A stretch of DNA of 32,158 nucleotides from Haloquadratum sp. (GTDB taxonomy: Archaea; Halobacteriota; Halobacteria; Halobacteriales; Haloferacaceae), in contig JAQCNF010000056.1 in the NCBI GenBank assembly GCA_028275165.1, forward strand, positions 1-32,158, in the 5' to 3' direction. The notes under the pieces are model-generated. The model saw nothing but the letters and a program-made list of their open reading frames with translations, searched no databases and was not told the DNA's origin. A program made the translations under genes and the position numbers. The stretch's first letter is position 1. The number at the start of each line of letters is the position of its first letter. Of this stretch, positions 1 through 10,000 are shown piece after piece.

Positions 1-7
1 GTGAAAA

Positions 8-202
8 TTGTCCGTATCTCAGAACCCACCGAGCCCGACAACGGGTGACACAGAACGCCCGTTTGGAGTGTCACCACGTGTTCAACGAGGTACGAGCCTC
101 AACTACGACGGGTGGGATTGGCACAACATGGAAGACGTGGTTGAGCAGAGCGCCGCCGTCGTGCAATACACCGCACAGCGATTGACCTCCTCCTCCGCGT
201 AA
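8..202 (+). pseudogene. Possible C-terminal scrap of a TnpB-type transposase (uncertain)
   Basis: A 64-codon open frame that starts at a TTG just after an in-frame stop and ends right before a strong hairpin (192-211). I do not recognise the protein. It is polar, with no membrane segment and no clear domain. It runs directly into a hairpin followed by 'gaatcc', a layout I associate with the 3' ends of haloarchaeal TnpB elements, so it may be the tail of a decayed transposase whose body lies left of the window. It could equally be a chance frame. Confidence 0.22.
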
Positions 203-220
203 ACGCGGGGGAATCCGACC
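184..220 (+). repeat. Hairpin resembling the right end of a haloarchaeal TnpB element
   Basis: Bases 192-199 (cctccgcg) pair with 204-211 (cgcggggg) around a TAAA loop, with one T-G wobble, and 'aatcc' follows. Similar 'ctcct-stem-stem-ttcc/atcc' hairpins recur at about 12687, 16467, 17867 and 21486. IS200/IS605 elements carry hairpins of this kind at their ends, where they serve transposase recognition or belong to the guide RNA. The assignment to that class is inference. Confidence 0.4.
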
Positions 221-571
221 ATCGGATTCGGGCGGTCGTCGCCCTTTGATTCCAACCCGCACTCGGAGGGAACCGGCGACACACTGGGGGAACTCTCGTT
301 TATTTCCCTCGTAGGGCTGTGGCCCGGCCAATGAGGCCCCGTCGGAATCCGTGTCATTGCCGTGCGAACCACCGCTGGTTCGCCACCCCTTGTGGTTTGG
401 TTTGGGGACGGCCTCTCACCGATTCCGTCGCATCCGTCACAACTGGGGCCACAGTCTTCACACTGCCGGGACAAACGAGCCGAGTGTCGCTCAACCTCCG
501 CCTGAAGACGGAGGTGTGCGCTTGCATCTCTATCAACGAGAAAGCCTTCAGTGCAGTTGATAACGACGACA

Positions 572-1075
572 ACGACAGGGGTGGCCGTGGGACAAACACG
601 AGACGTTCCCGTTGCGGATGGACTACGAGAAGGCTACAAACTCTCTCGAAGACGGAACGGTACGATTCCGCATCAGTGCGAAACCGCACAACCACGTCAA
701 AGGCGAGCTGTGCAGCACACAAGACTAGTTTGACTCGCTCACGCAGGCAATGGAAGATAATGACTGACATGTTGGCACTGCCGAAGCACTCTGGCGAAAC
801 GGACGCGAAGAACTGCACGTCACGGTCACGAACGAACCCGCCGAAGTAGCTGACAAGCAAAGCGCCGAGACATTCATCCGTGTGGATGTGAACGAGAACT
901 GCGTTGGACTGAGTGCTGTCACTGAATCTGGTGTTGAGGATTCAGTGGTCATCAAGTATCCAGAAATGAGGAAAGATCGACACGGGTACTTCACCATCCG
1001 AAAACGAATGCAGACCGTCAGACAAACCACGCTCGAAAATGAAGTTCGTAGAGTCTTCGCTTACCGGCGGGAGGG
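572..1075 (+). pseudogene. Decayed TnpB (IS1341-type) transposase, internal fragment
   Basis: Reading frame 3 from about 572 encodes a stretch that I recognise as the middle of a haloarchaeal TnpB protein. It includes FPLRMDYEKATNSLEDG, FRISAKPHNHVKGEL, TAEALWRNGREELHV and VDVNENCVGLSAVTE (RuvC-I region with the catalytic Asp in the VDVNE stretch), then VIKYPEM and YFTIRKRMQ. In-frame stops at 726-728 (TAG) and 765-767 (TGA) interrupt it. The similarity ends near 1065, well before the RuvC-II and zinc-finger parts, so the gene is both interrupted and truncated. TnpB proteins are RNA-guided nucleases of IS200/IS605-family elements. No tnpA lies beside it. The phosphoesterase gene begins only about 35 bp after the last recognisable codon. 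Confidence 0.8.
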
Positions 1076-1108
1076 ATGTTCATGTGTGATTGAATCAATG
1101 AACAGACG

Positions 1109-1819
1109 ATGAAACTGGCCGTGATTGCGGATATTCATGGAAACGCACCGGCTCTTGAAGCGGTGCTTGACGCTCCTGTAATGAGCGAAGCCGACACAGT
1201 GGTATGTCTTGGCGATATCGTTGGTGCTCTCGGTTCGCCTGGTACCTGTGTGTCGCTGGTTCGTCAGAATGCCGACCATGTAGTGCATGGCAATCACGAT
1301 TCGCGAGTGTTTGACAACCGAAAGTTCCTCCCAAAGCGTGATGTGGATGTCTTCGAATATGAACTCATCAAAGAGAGACTATCCGCAGCAAACAGAACGT
1401 GGCTGCAGGACCGTCCGGTAATCGATAAAATCATGAACGGTACCGTGCTTGCACACTGTCAGCCGACTCCAGACCGCGCCACTGGAGTCGGTGGTGAACC
1501 TGGCGTCTACCCAGGCTCATTTGAGGAAATCACTGACAGTGTAGATGATGAGACAAAAATTGTACTGTTGGGTCATACGCACTGCCAGCATGCTGAGGTC
1601 GTCGGCTCAGACGATCAACCACTACTCGTGTGTAATCCCGGCGCTGTAGGACTCCCTGTCAGGGTTGATGGTAACGGCGATGCTGGGCTTGCCAGATACG
1701 CCGTCGTTGAGACGGATACGATGGAATGGGCCCTTCGCTCAGTCCAGTATGATGCGACAAATGTTGTCGAATTCCTCAGAGCGAACGGATCCCCACTTGG
1801 AATAGCGACAGAGCACTAA
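1109..1819 (+). CDS. Calcineurin-like metallophosphoesterase (YfcE/MJ0936-like), copy 1
   Basis: Predicted soluble two-metal phosphoesterase of 236 residues; its substrate cannot be told from sequence. The metal-binding motifs are in family order: D8-x-H10 in VIADIHGN, GD at 35-36 in CLGDIVG, GNHD at 61-64, a histidine in LAHCQP near 115, GHTH near 157, and the closing NPGAVGLP. Length and motif set match archaeal YfcE-type enzymes, which hydrolyse phosphodiesters using Mn or Ni. The ATG at 1109 is used because the conserved beta strand begins at once after it. A paralogue lies downstream on the same strand (2236-2961), with about 420 bp of probably non-coding DNA between, so the two are unlikely to be a tight operon. 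In this copy the usual H-G-x-P near 115 is HCQP, a possible substrate-site difference. Confidence 0.88.
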   Translation: MKLAVIADIHGNAPALEAVLDAPVMSEADTVVCLGDIVGALGSPGTCVSLVRQNADHVVHGNHDSRVFDNRKFLPKRDVDVFEYELIKERLSAANRTWLQDRPVIDKIMNGTVLAHCQPTPDRATGVGGEPGVYPGSFEEITDSVDDETKIVLLGHTHCQHAEVVGSDDQPLLVCNPGAVGLPVRVDGNGDAGLARYAVVETDTMEWALRSVQYDATNVVEFLRANGSPLGIATEH

Positions 1820-2235
1820 ATCGGTGGATAGAGCAGTGGAGTAGGTTGGCTTGATGACAGGACCAGTGATCACCACCCGGTTTGCATCGTCAACCAAGTT
1901 ATGTACGCTGACGATTCTTCAGATATTCCCAGTGCACTTTCCGAATCGCTCGTGGAGAGTGCTAATATAGGGGATAGCATCTCTTCAGTCTAAAGAGTGC
2001 CACGATGAAATTATCAACAAATATACGTATATCGAATCCTCACATACACGAAAAAGTACATCTTCCAATACACTTACCGAAGTCGCCGGACACCAGCCTG
2101 GGAATAGCCGTCTCTTCGTCCGACTGGCGGAAACACTACGAAACTTATCATGAGATTCCTCAGATATTGACCTCGGACGAGGAATGTATTGAATTCAAAA
2201 GCGCATCACCGTAACACAGTCTCAGTTCAACGTGA
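1820..2235 (+). other. Gap between the two phosphoesterase genes; possible small ORF 2005-2214
   Basis: No convincing gene. An open frame at 2005-2214 (69 codons, ATG) encodes a polar peptide containing DWRKHYETYHEIPQIL. I recognise no family, and its codon use and composition do not clearly mark it as a gene. A second short frame at 1901-1993 (30 codons) is likewise unrecognised. Either could be a small hypothetical protein or debris between the duplicated genes. Confidence 0.3.
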
Positions 2236-2961
2236 ATGATAGACCCCACCACGATAGGCGTTGTAACCGATATCCATGGCAACAGCACCGCTCTCCGAGC
2301 TGTTCTTGATGATATGCCCGCGGTTGACGAACTTGTCTGCCTCGGCGATGTTGTCGGCTACGGTCCGAATCCTGGCGAATGTGTCGAACTCATTCGTGAG
2401 CACGCAACCGTAACCCTGTATGGGAATCACGAGCTATTCCTCTCGGAACCCGCGATGTGCGCGAGTAACACCGACGCGACAGCTGGTATCCAGCACGCGC
2501 TGGGCACGCTCACTGATGATCAACTCGCCTGGACGCAAGACCTCCCGTACACTACCACGATCTGCGACGGTGACGTGTCGCTCGCACACGGTCACCCGAA
2601 CAGTGAGACACCGTACAAATACATCACCAAAGCCAACGCGACAACACTTGTTCCACACTCCCGTGAGAACGGATGGGAGTACCTTGCAGTCGGGCACTCT
2701 CATATCCAGTTTCAACTTGACCTGCAGCGGTACCATGACGATGCTGGACTCTTATTCAACCCTGGGAGTGTTGGACAGCCACGTGATAAGGATCCGCGCG
2801 CAGCGTACGGTGTCATTCACCGCGACACACGAACGGTCGATCTGCATCGCGTTGAGTACAACATAGAGCGTGTTGTGAAGCAAATCCGTCGCGCTGGCCT
2901 GCCGAGTGCATCTGGGCAACGTCTCCGTGACGGACAGCATCCCCAGACAAACCGTTTGTGA
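2236..2961 (+). CDS. Calcineurin-like metallophosphoesterase (YfcE/MJ0936-like), copy 2
   Basis: A 241-residue paralogue of the gene at 1109, again a predicted cytoplasmic two-metal phosphoesterase of unknown substrate. Motifs: D12-x-H14 in VTDIHGN, GD at 37-38 in the fuller CLGDVVGYGPNP, GNHE at 63-66 (Glu replacing the usual Asp of GNHD), LAHGHP, GHSH, and NPGSVGQPRDKDPRAAY. The last block is the typical C-terminal signature of this subfamily, so this copy looks closer to the canonical form than copy 1. It converges on the helicase-nuclease operon, whose last gene ends at 3301 on the other strand. Confidence 0.9.
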   Translation: MIDPTTIGVVTDIHGNSTALRAVLDDMPAVDELVCLGDVVGYGPNPGECVELIREHATVTLYGNHELFLSEPAMCASNTDATAGIQHALGTLTDDQLAWTQDLPYTTTICDGDVSLAHGHPNSETPYKYITKANATTLVPHSRENGWEYLAVGHSHIQFQLDLQRYHDDAGLLFNPGSVGQPRDKDPRAAYGVIHRDTRTVDLHRVEYNIERVVKQIRRAGLPSASGQRLRDGQHPQTNRL

Positions 2962-3300
2962 CGATAGGCCTTAACCCGAGACCAACTCATGACTCGGATT
3001 CGTTCAGAACTTCGATACTTGCCTGATGCTCTCGGGACACAGACATACCCCTTCGCCGCCTTCGGCGGCTCGTTGAGGCAGGGGCTTCGCTCCTTGAGGA
3101 GGGGGGCTTACCGCCTGCATTCAGCTAAAACAGTCTCGAACCTAAATCGATGACTGTCGGCACTGAAACGCGTATCGAGTTTCCAGCCATTTGGAAAGAC
3201 TGCATATGCTTATCTCACACACCTTCTCTCACTCAGACCCAACACCGATGAGAGGGTCGAATTCGGTCACAAAAGATGGTGTGAGAATACAGGAAATTGA
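2962..3300. other. Convergent intergenic region with GC-rich hairpins
   Basis: Lies between the 3' ends of the phosphoesterase (plus) and the AddA-like gene (minus). It contains a perfect hairpin GCCGCC-TTC-GGCGGC at 3055-3069, inside a possible outer CCCC/GGGG stem (3048-3051 with 3081-3084), then a second small hairpin CTCC-TTGA-GGAG at 3090-3101. These could be transcription-ending structures for both genes, or another transposon-end scar like those elsewhere in the window. No gene is seen. Confidence 0.55.
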
Positions 3301-6300
3301 TTAGAATCGTCCGACAAGATTGGAGCGGAGAGACTCTTCGATCACTGCAATCTCGTCTGCTGTCCACAAGGTTTCCCACGCCTCAGATATATCGGTGAAT
3401 ATGAGCGACGCACGGACGTCCCTTTTTGTCTCCTGTTGATCTAACGCGATTGCGTACGCTTTCATCTGATTTGTGTAGTATTCTCCGTTCACGTCTATCT
3501 CCTCAGGGGTCATCGACCCAGTCTTATAATCAATAATATGATACTCCTCAGGGGTAATAATTAGATGATCTATATACCCTGCAATTTCTCCCTGTTCGAA
3601 TTCTGCAGTGACATACAGTTCATCGTACCGCTGTTCGACAGTCGCACCCGCAGTCTGCGTCTCAACATATTCAATCCCACACTGAGCGTGTTGAGTTACC
3701 CGCTGTTGCAGGTCGGTCGTTAGTTCGACTTCGGCATCTTCATTCACCAGTGTTTGTGTCATCAGGTCTGTCCACTGCGATTCTGGAGGACGGAGTTCAC
3801 ATAGCCGGTGAACCATCTCACCAAACACTCGTGGACTCACCTCTTCATCGAGTTTCCCGTCTGAGTGTTCCACTCCGGTTTGTTGCTCACCAGAGAGGCT
3901 CTTTTTTCGATGTCGGTGGTCAGGACTTTGTTTGGTCTCCTCGATATAGGCTGTCTGTGTTTCCTCGTCGAACTGCACCTCCCCGTAGCCACCAAGTAAT
4001 GAGGCCAGATCGGTCGCTGAGAGTCGGAATCTTGCCTCCGGCGATGTTGGTTCCGGTGAAAGTGTCACTGTGGGGTCATCCTGTGATGTCGTCTGTTCCA
4101 GTTCGACTCCTGGTGTCGGCACTGACACACGGTATGAACCCTTTCCGAAGGAGCGGTGTACGTGGTTTGCCTGGTTTAGTTCGAGACAAACCTTCTTAGG
4201 CAGGAGTGCACGTTGCGTCCAGTCACGCCAACTTGACGCAGAGTCAGGATCTGGCTGTTCCAGATTGGCGAACGATGCGGCTTCGTCGTCATCTTCGGGC
4301 CCGTGCAGGCTGGTAAGTAACAGGTGGTCTCTCGCCCGTGTACAGGCGACATAAAGAACACGTTTCTCTTCAGCGCGTTCCTCACGCCGGCGTCGCTCTC
4401 GAAGGGTTTTCCGGGCAATCGTGTCTTTCATCTCGAACGGATCGGACAGACACGGCGCTTTCATGCCAACAGTGTGCTGTTCGCCGACTTGCTCGAATTC
4501 AACCGCACCGCTCCCAACGGCGGCTTCATCGTTGAACCCACGGCCGAGTCCTGGAACTACAACAAATGGGAACTCCAGTCCTTTCGCGTCGTGAATCGTA
4601 AGAATCTGCACGCCATTGCCCGACGTTTCCGCCTCGCTTTCATGACTACCAAACTCGATCCGTTGCTCGATCCGACTGACGAGTGTGGTGAGGCTTCGGA
4701 TGCCATCATCGCTCCATCTCCGGAGACGCTCCCGAAATTTCTCGACGTTTGCAATCGCCTGCTGTGGTCGACTGCCTGCGCTGATCGACACGAGATACCC
4801 AGTATCTTCGATTATTTGCGTGAGTAGTGTTGCCCACGACGCGTCGAGATTGTCCGTCCCGTCATCATTCACGCCTGTGAGCCGCCGCCATTTACACAAC
4901 AGCTCGTATGCCGATGTGAGTCTTCGAACGTCCGCTGATGCTAATGCTTCCCACAGAGGTTCGTCGTGGAGTTTCAAGCGAGCAAGCGTATCGTCAGTCA
5001 ACCCGAATAGCGGTGACCGGAGGACCGCATACAGTGCACGTTCGTCCTGAGTGTCAGCAAGTGCTCGGAACAGGTTCACAAGGGCGGTGACTTCGGCTGT
5101 TTCGTAGAACCCGATTCCTGACGCAACAGAGTATGGGATATCAGCATCGTGAAGCGCTCGTTCATATATTTTCAACTTCGTGCGACTTCGGATCAGAATA
5201 GCGATGTCATTCGGTTCGATCGCTCGTGGCTCGGGTGGCTCGTCTTGATCCTCACGGTCTTCGGGATAGACCTGGCAGGGCTCAGCGAGCACTTGTGAAA
5301 TGCGAGCAGCGAGAGCCATCGCTTCCAGTTCAGCGTCATCGTCTGGATCAGCGTGCGCAAATTCCTCATAGTGACCGAATCTGTCCGCCCGAAGTTCCGG
5401 GTCAGTTGGGACTGGGATATACTCAACACTCCCGATATCGGCTGGATCATCTCGGTATGGGGATAGCCGTTGAGGGGCCGCCTCGTATGCCTCGCCATCG
5501 GTAATTAGAACCGCGTCGAAGAGTTCGTTGATCGTCTCAAGAACAGTCGGGAGCGTTCGGAAATTCGTCGAAAGGTGCTCGTCTTCACGCACATTCCCAT
5601 CATCATCGGATGTCCGGGGCGTGCACTCGAGTGTTTCAGCCGTCTGCTGGAACTGTGCGACGTCTGCGTTCCGGAACCGGTAGATGCTCTGTTTGGCATC
5701 CCCGACGACGAACACGTTTCGCGCATCGAATGTATCTTTCTCACTGGCGGTCAGGAGCTTGATGAGGTCCCACTGCCGGGGATCTGTGTCTTGGAATTCA
5801 TCCACCATCACGTACTCGAATTGCTCGCACAGCTCTTGGCGGATCGGCTCGTTCTTGTCCGCCTGCAAAAACTCGACAGCGTACGAGATTAGATCGGAGA
5901 AATCACAGACATTTTGACGATGCTTCCGGTCTGTGTATTCCTCACTCACAATCACCGTCAGTTCAGCAAGTGCTGTCACGAGTTGGAAACTGTTCGCCTC
6001 TAACTCAAGATCGACATTGACGGCGTACTCCTCGGGCTCTATCGCTTTGACAAGTTGCTGAAAAGCCTCGTCGAATGCATCTTTCTGTGAATGCCCATTC
6101 CACCGTGTCTTGGCCCCTGTGTAACTGGCATACCGATCACCAGATGTCGTGAGATGACGGCTTAGTTCCGCAATCAACGCCTGTTTCCGACGTGAAGCGA
6201 TGCCGTCGTCGAAGCTATCATCAAGAATCTCGATGACACCCGCAGCACGCTGCCAAGCAGCCCCTCCTGTGTCGATGTCCGGCGGGTCATCAATCATACC

Positions 6301-7032
6301 GGCAAGTACTTCGACAGCGTCAGTCACCTCTGGTTGGGCGAGTCGGTTGGCAGCTTCTCCGCGGTCGATTGGGTGTAACTCTGTTTCGACAAATCCGATA
6401 TAATCCTCGATAGAAGTGTCGGCCCACTGTTTGGCCCACTCGATGCTTGCTGGTCGGTCTCTGAGCAGGTCCGTCAGCACTTCTCGTAATTGTTGTCGAG
6501 AGAAACGCTGCGCAAGCGTTCGCGTGGCGTCGTGTTCCTCATATTCCTTTAGAACAGCTCCAACCGTGTCATGAATCAAGGCTGCTGTCTCATCTTCGTC
6601 GATCGGCTCGAAGCTGGGATCGATACCCTCTATCGACAAGGCATGCTCTCGGAGCAGGCGGGCACAAAAGCCGTGGAGTGTATGAATGTACCCGTCTTCG
6701 AGTTCGTCTGCGATACTCCGCCACGCCTCGGATTCGTCAGCACTACGCTCAGATATCCTCTCGGTGATCTCTGACCGGATGCTCTCCTCAAGTTCGCTCG
6801 CTGCCCGCTCGGTAAACGTTGTCGTCAGGATATTTTCCGGCGACAACGTGTCTTCATCCTCGGAAATGTCATCAGTTGGTGCGGTCTGGATCGACATTTC
6901 GAACATCCGTAGATATCGGGCTGTCAACGTGGTTGTCTTCCCAGTCCCAGCTCCTGCGGTGAGCGTCACGTTACGATCAAGTGCTTTGACCGCTCGCTTC
7001 TGCTCGTCGGTCAAGTTATCAAACTCCACCAT
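3301..7032 (-). CDS. AddA-like UvrD/Rep-family helicase with C-terminal PD-(D/E)XK nuclease
   Basis: A 1243-residue superfamily 1A helicase-nuclease, comparable in length to bacterial AddA. Helicase motifs in order: Walker A GAGTGKT at about 27-33, DEFQD (Walker B) at 411-415, GDAKQSIYRFR near 445, TNFR after it, the motif V block IHDAKGLEFPFVVVPG near 815-830, and motif VI YVACTRARDHLLL near 893-905. The C-terminal 100 residues hold a RecB-type nuclease, with GYIDH then IIDYKTGS at about 1150-1175 supplying the metal-binding Asp and the D-x-K pair. By analogy with AddAB it should unwind and resect DNA ends in partnership with the gene just upstream, which stops 2 bp before this ATG. Most archaea rely on HerA-NurA and Mre11-Rad50 for resection, so a bacterial-type machine is likely an ancient acquisition. 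All key motifs look intact. Confidence 0.9.
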   Translation of the reverse strand: MVEFDNLTDEQKRAVKALDRNVTLTAGAGTGKTTTLTARYLRMFEMSIQTAPTDDISEDEDTLSPENILTTTFTERAASELEESIRSEITERISERSADESEAWRSIADELEDGYIHTLHGFCARLLREHALSIEGIDPSFEPIDEDETAALIHDTVGAVLKEYEEHDATRTLAQRFSRQQLREVLTDLLRDRPASIEWAKQWADTSIEDYIGFVETELHPIDRGEAANRLAQPEVTDAVEVLAGMIDDPPDIDTGGAAWQRAAGVIEILDDSFDDGIASRRKQALIAELSRHLTTSGDRYASYTGAKTRWNGHSQKDAFDEAFQQLVKAIEPEEYAVNVDLELEANSFQLVTALAELTVIVSEEYTDRKHRQNVCDFSDLISYAVEFLQADKNEPIRQELCEQFEYVMVDEFQDTDPRQWDLIKLLTASEKDTFDARNVFVVGDAKQSIYRFRNADVAQFQQTAETLECTPRTSDDDGNVREDEHLSTNFRTLPTVLETINELFDAVLITDGEAYEAAPQRLSPYRDDPADIGSVEYIPVPTDPELRADRFGHYEEFAHADPDDDAELEAMALAARISQVLAEPCQVYPEDREDQDEPPEPRAIEPNDIAILIRSRTKLKIYERALHDADIPYSVASGIGFYETAEVTALVNLFRALADTQDERALYAVLRSPLFGLTDDTLARLKLHDEPLWEALASADVRRLTSAYELLCKWRRLTGVNDDGTDNLDASWATLLTQIIEDTGYLVSISAGSRPQQAIANVEKFRERLRRWSDDGIRSLTTLVSRIEQRIEFGSHESEAETSGNGVQILTIHDAKGLEFPFVVVPGLGRGFNDEAAVGSGAVEFEQVGEQHTVGMKAPCLSDPFEMKDTIARKTLRERRRREERAEEKRVLYVACTRARDHLLLTSLHGPEDDDEAASFANLEQPDPDSASSWRDWTQRALLPKKVCLELNQANHVHRSFGKGSYRVSVPTPGVELEQTTSQDDPTVTLSPEPTSPEARFRLSATDLASLLGGYGEVQFDEETQTAYIEETKQSPDHRHRKKSLSGEQQTGVEHSDGKLDEEVSPRVFGEMVHRLCELRPPESQWTDLMTQTLVNEDAEVELTTDLQQRVTQHAQCGIEYVETQTAGATVEQRYDELYVTAEFEQGEIAGYIDHLIITPEEYHIIDYKTGSMTPEEIDVNGEYYTNQMKAYAIALDQQETKRDVRASLIFTDISEAWETLWTADEIAVIEESLRSNLVGRF

Positions 7033-7034
7033 TG

Positions 7035-10000
7035 CTACTCCACCTCGACTACGTCATCGGTCCCGTGACCACGCGCCAGCGGTGGAACGTACACGTTGAG
7101 CTCCTCGTTGTCGATGTGCTCGATTGTCTGGTGACGTTGCTCCGGCCGGACATCACAGACATGCGCATAATCACAGTATCGACACCCGGCGTCCGACGGA
7201 TCAAGCACTGTTGGCTGAAATCGACCATCAGTGATACCCCCAACGAGCTCGCCAAGACGCTCTGCAGTCGTCTCTTCGATGAACTGCCTGAATGCTGCAT
7301 GCGTCTCGAAATACGGATATGAATATCGCAACAGCGGAACGTCTACGTCGTTGCTCCTGTAGTAGGCAGCCATCTGTTGTGATGTGATCTGCCCGTTCCG
7401 AGAGTTCACCGATGTCGGTGGTGACACCTGATAATAGGCTGCCCCAACAGTCTCAATCTTAGGAAGCGCGTCCTCGGCCATCATTGCATATAGCGGTAAT
7501 TGGAAGTTCAACCCGAGCAACGCATCGGTCTCTCCTGGGACCGAGCTCCCAGTCTTGTAATCTCTGATAACCGCCTGTGTGGGGTCTGTGCCAGGCACAG
7601 TATCGATCCTGTCGATCAGTCCATGGATCGGCACTGATCCCTGTGACGTGTCGATAACCGCTGGTTGCTGTTTAAGTGGCGTCCCAGCATCGTATGGCTG
7701 ACCGATTCGCGCCTCAAACCACGTCGGGCGTGCGGTCGTCCTTGCTGGTTCCTCAAACTCGTGTTCTAAGAACCGATAGAAGAGGCCTCTCGCGACGGGG
7801 TGCTCATTATCATTCTTTTGTTCTGGCCCATAGTGCGGGTTAGTATCCGGCGTCCCAAGACCGGCGAGCACTGACGTGAGCCACTGGTCTTGGAATGCAG
7901 TTTCGGGGTGCTCGTCAAACTCATTGTCTAGTTGGCTCACTGCGACAGCCAGCAGTTGTGCCTGCCGCTCATTAAAATCGCTGTGAGGACTGACCGGTTC
8001 TCCCTCAGATGATTGCAGAGAGCAATAATATTCCTCCAGCACTCCATGGATATAGGATCCACGAGCGCCAGGATCTGGTTCCCGTGTCAGCGGATCCGGT
8101 GCTTCGATTCCAAGGACATGGCTCATATAGAACTTGAATCCGCACGCAGCATAGGTTTCGAGACGACTCGGACTATATGGCTCACGCTCGGTCGCTGCAT
8201 ACACGTCCGCAATCGTTTCCGGTGACAACTTTCCATCATACGGAGTCAATATTGGATCCGCACGTGATGCCGCACACTCGACACCAGATTCGATCTGGCT
8301 GTGTTGGTCCTCGCCGAATGTGCCTGCCTCAGCAGCGGCATCGATAAGAGCGTGTGTACGCGAGTCTGACAATCCTGCCCATCGACTACCGATGGCTCGC
8401 TGTACGTCCTCTTGATTCCCTGGTGGACTTTCGCTTTCGTTCGTTATTTCACTCAGATCAATGAGACGATGTAATTCTGTGAAGATACCTGCCTCGACGT
8501 ACGGATCCCCAGCCAGACTCCGTTGTGGACCTGTCAGGTGAATCGACGCATCGCTCGCCATGAGCCCTCCAAATTGGTAGCGAGCCTCCGCTCCAGCATC
8601 ACTCTGCCCGAAATCCCGATTGGACTCATAGATTGGCTGTACAAACGAGAGTTCTGCGGGGTCCGATGGGAAATGCGTGGACGTCATTCCAAGGATATGG
8701 ACGTGTTCGAATTCTCGAAGGAACGCTTCCTTCAGTCCACAGATCAGAATGCGCTCTTCAGCTTCATGGCCGGTCTGCGGCAGCGAGGCGGTCGAAATCG
8801 CTCGCGCAAGCCGGTCAACGCTGTCGCCGAACTCAGGCTTTGAAGCCGAAGCCGTGAGAGCCACTGTTTCCAATACGCGGTCAAGTCGGCTGCGTGCACT
8901 CGACTCGCGTGATGCGAACGCAGACGAGAACTCTTCATCCGTCTCTAGCTTGGTGAAGACGCCGAGCCGTTCGAGAAGGCCATCCACTCGATCAGGTAAC
9001 GATTCGAGATCAGCCGTAGAGAGAGCAGTTGCATCATCGAGAATTGGCTCAATCTCAGCTTCGACGGTCTCGTCTACCTGGCTGAGAACCGTCTCGAGTT
9101 GACCCATCTCCACCTGCCTTGCTACCCGAGCAACTTCGTTGTAATCAAGGCGTTCGTTATCATCCGATACCGAGACAAGTGGATTCGTGAGGAGAGTAAG
9201 TAGTGTATCAACTGAGCGTGGTTCACGAGAGAGGTCACAAACCGCCTCGATGACCTCTCCAACTGCTGTTTCCGAAAGAGTCAGATCCATCTGAAGCGCA
9301 TACGGGAGGTTGTACGCATCAAAAATATCGCTAACTGCGTTGGCGTACTCGGTTGGACTCGTGAGAACGACGCCAATCTGTCCGGCTTCAACACCGGAAG
9401 CGAGGTGATGACGGATCTTTTGTGCGACACTCCGGATTTCTTCGGGAACTGTTTCTGACTCGGTATATGTGAGATCCAGCAGGTTCGGATCAATATTGTC
9501 GGTGCGTGGAGTATGCTCAGGGTGTCGATAGAGCCCCTCGGTCACGCGCCGCCGCGCCCTAACAGATGTAGATGGCGTCTCCCGGTAGTGTTCCATGGAG
9601 AACCCGAGCTCACGAAACGTCTCAAGCGCACGAGATGCACCCGTGTCTATTCCGACTGTTTTCTCTGTATCCGTCTGCTTTGGAAGTAGGCCGATTGTCG
9701 GCCACGTCGCTGCAACCCGCTTTAGAAAATCCTGCTCAAGCTGATCAAAGCGTGTGAACCCACCGACAACGACGGCCTCAACAGCTGGACGCACCGTCTC
9801 AAGATCTGTGTCCATCGTTGCAACGTGGTGCATCCGCTCCGTGCGGTATGTTTCCGGTAGTTCGTCTGCCAATATTTCCTGACGTGCAGTCTCAATCGCC
9901 TCAGCTAATTCTTCGACGTGATCAGCACGACGTTCAAACCCTTCACCACTCAATCGCGATCCCATCTGTTCGGGTGAAAGAAGTCCCGCACATTCGAGAT

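Noticed and set aside
103-474. Cysteine-rich minus-strand frame (QCEDCGPSCDGCDG)
   Set aside because: It overlaps the decayed TnpB area, has no domain, and the cysteines come from a GC-rich repeat-like stretch; no start signal.
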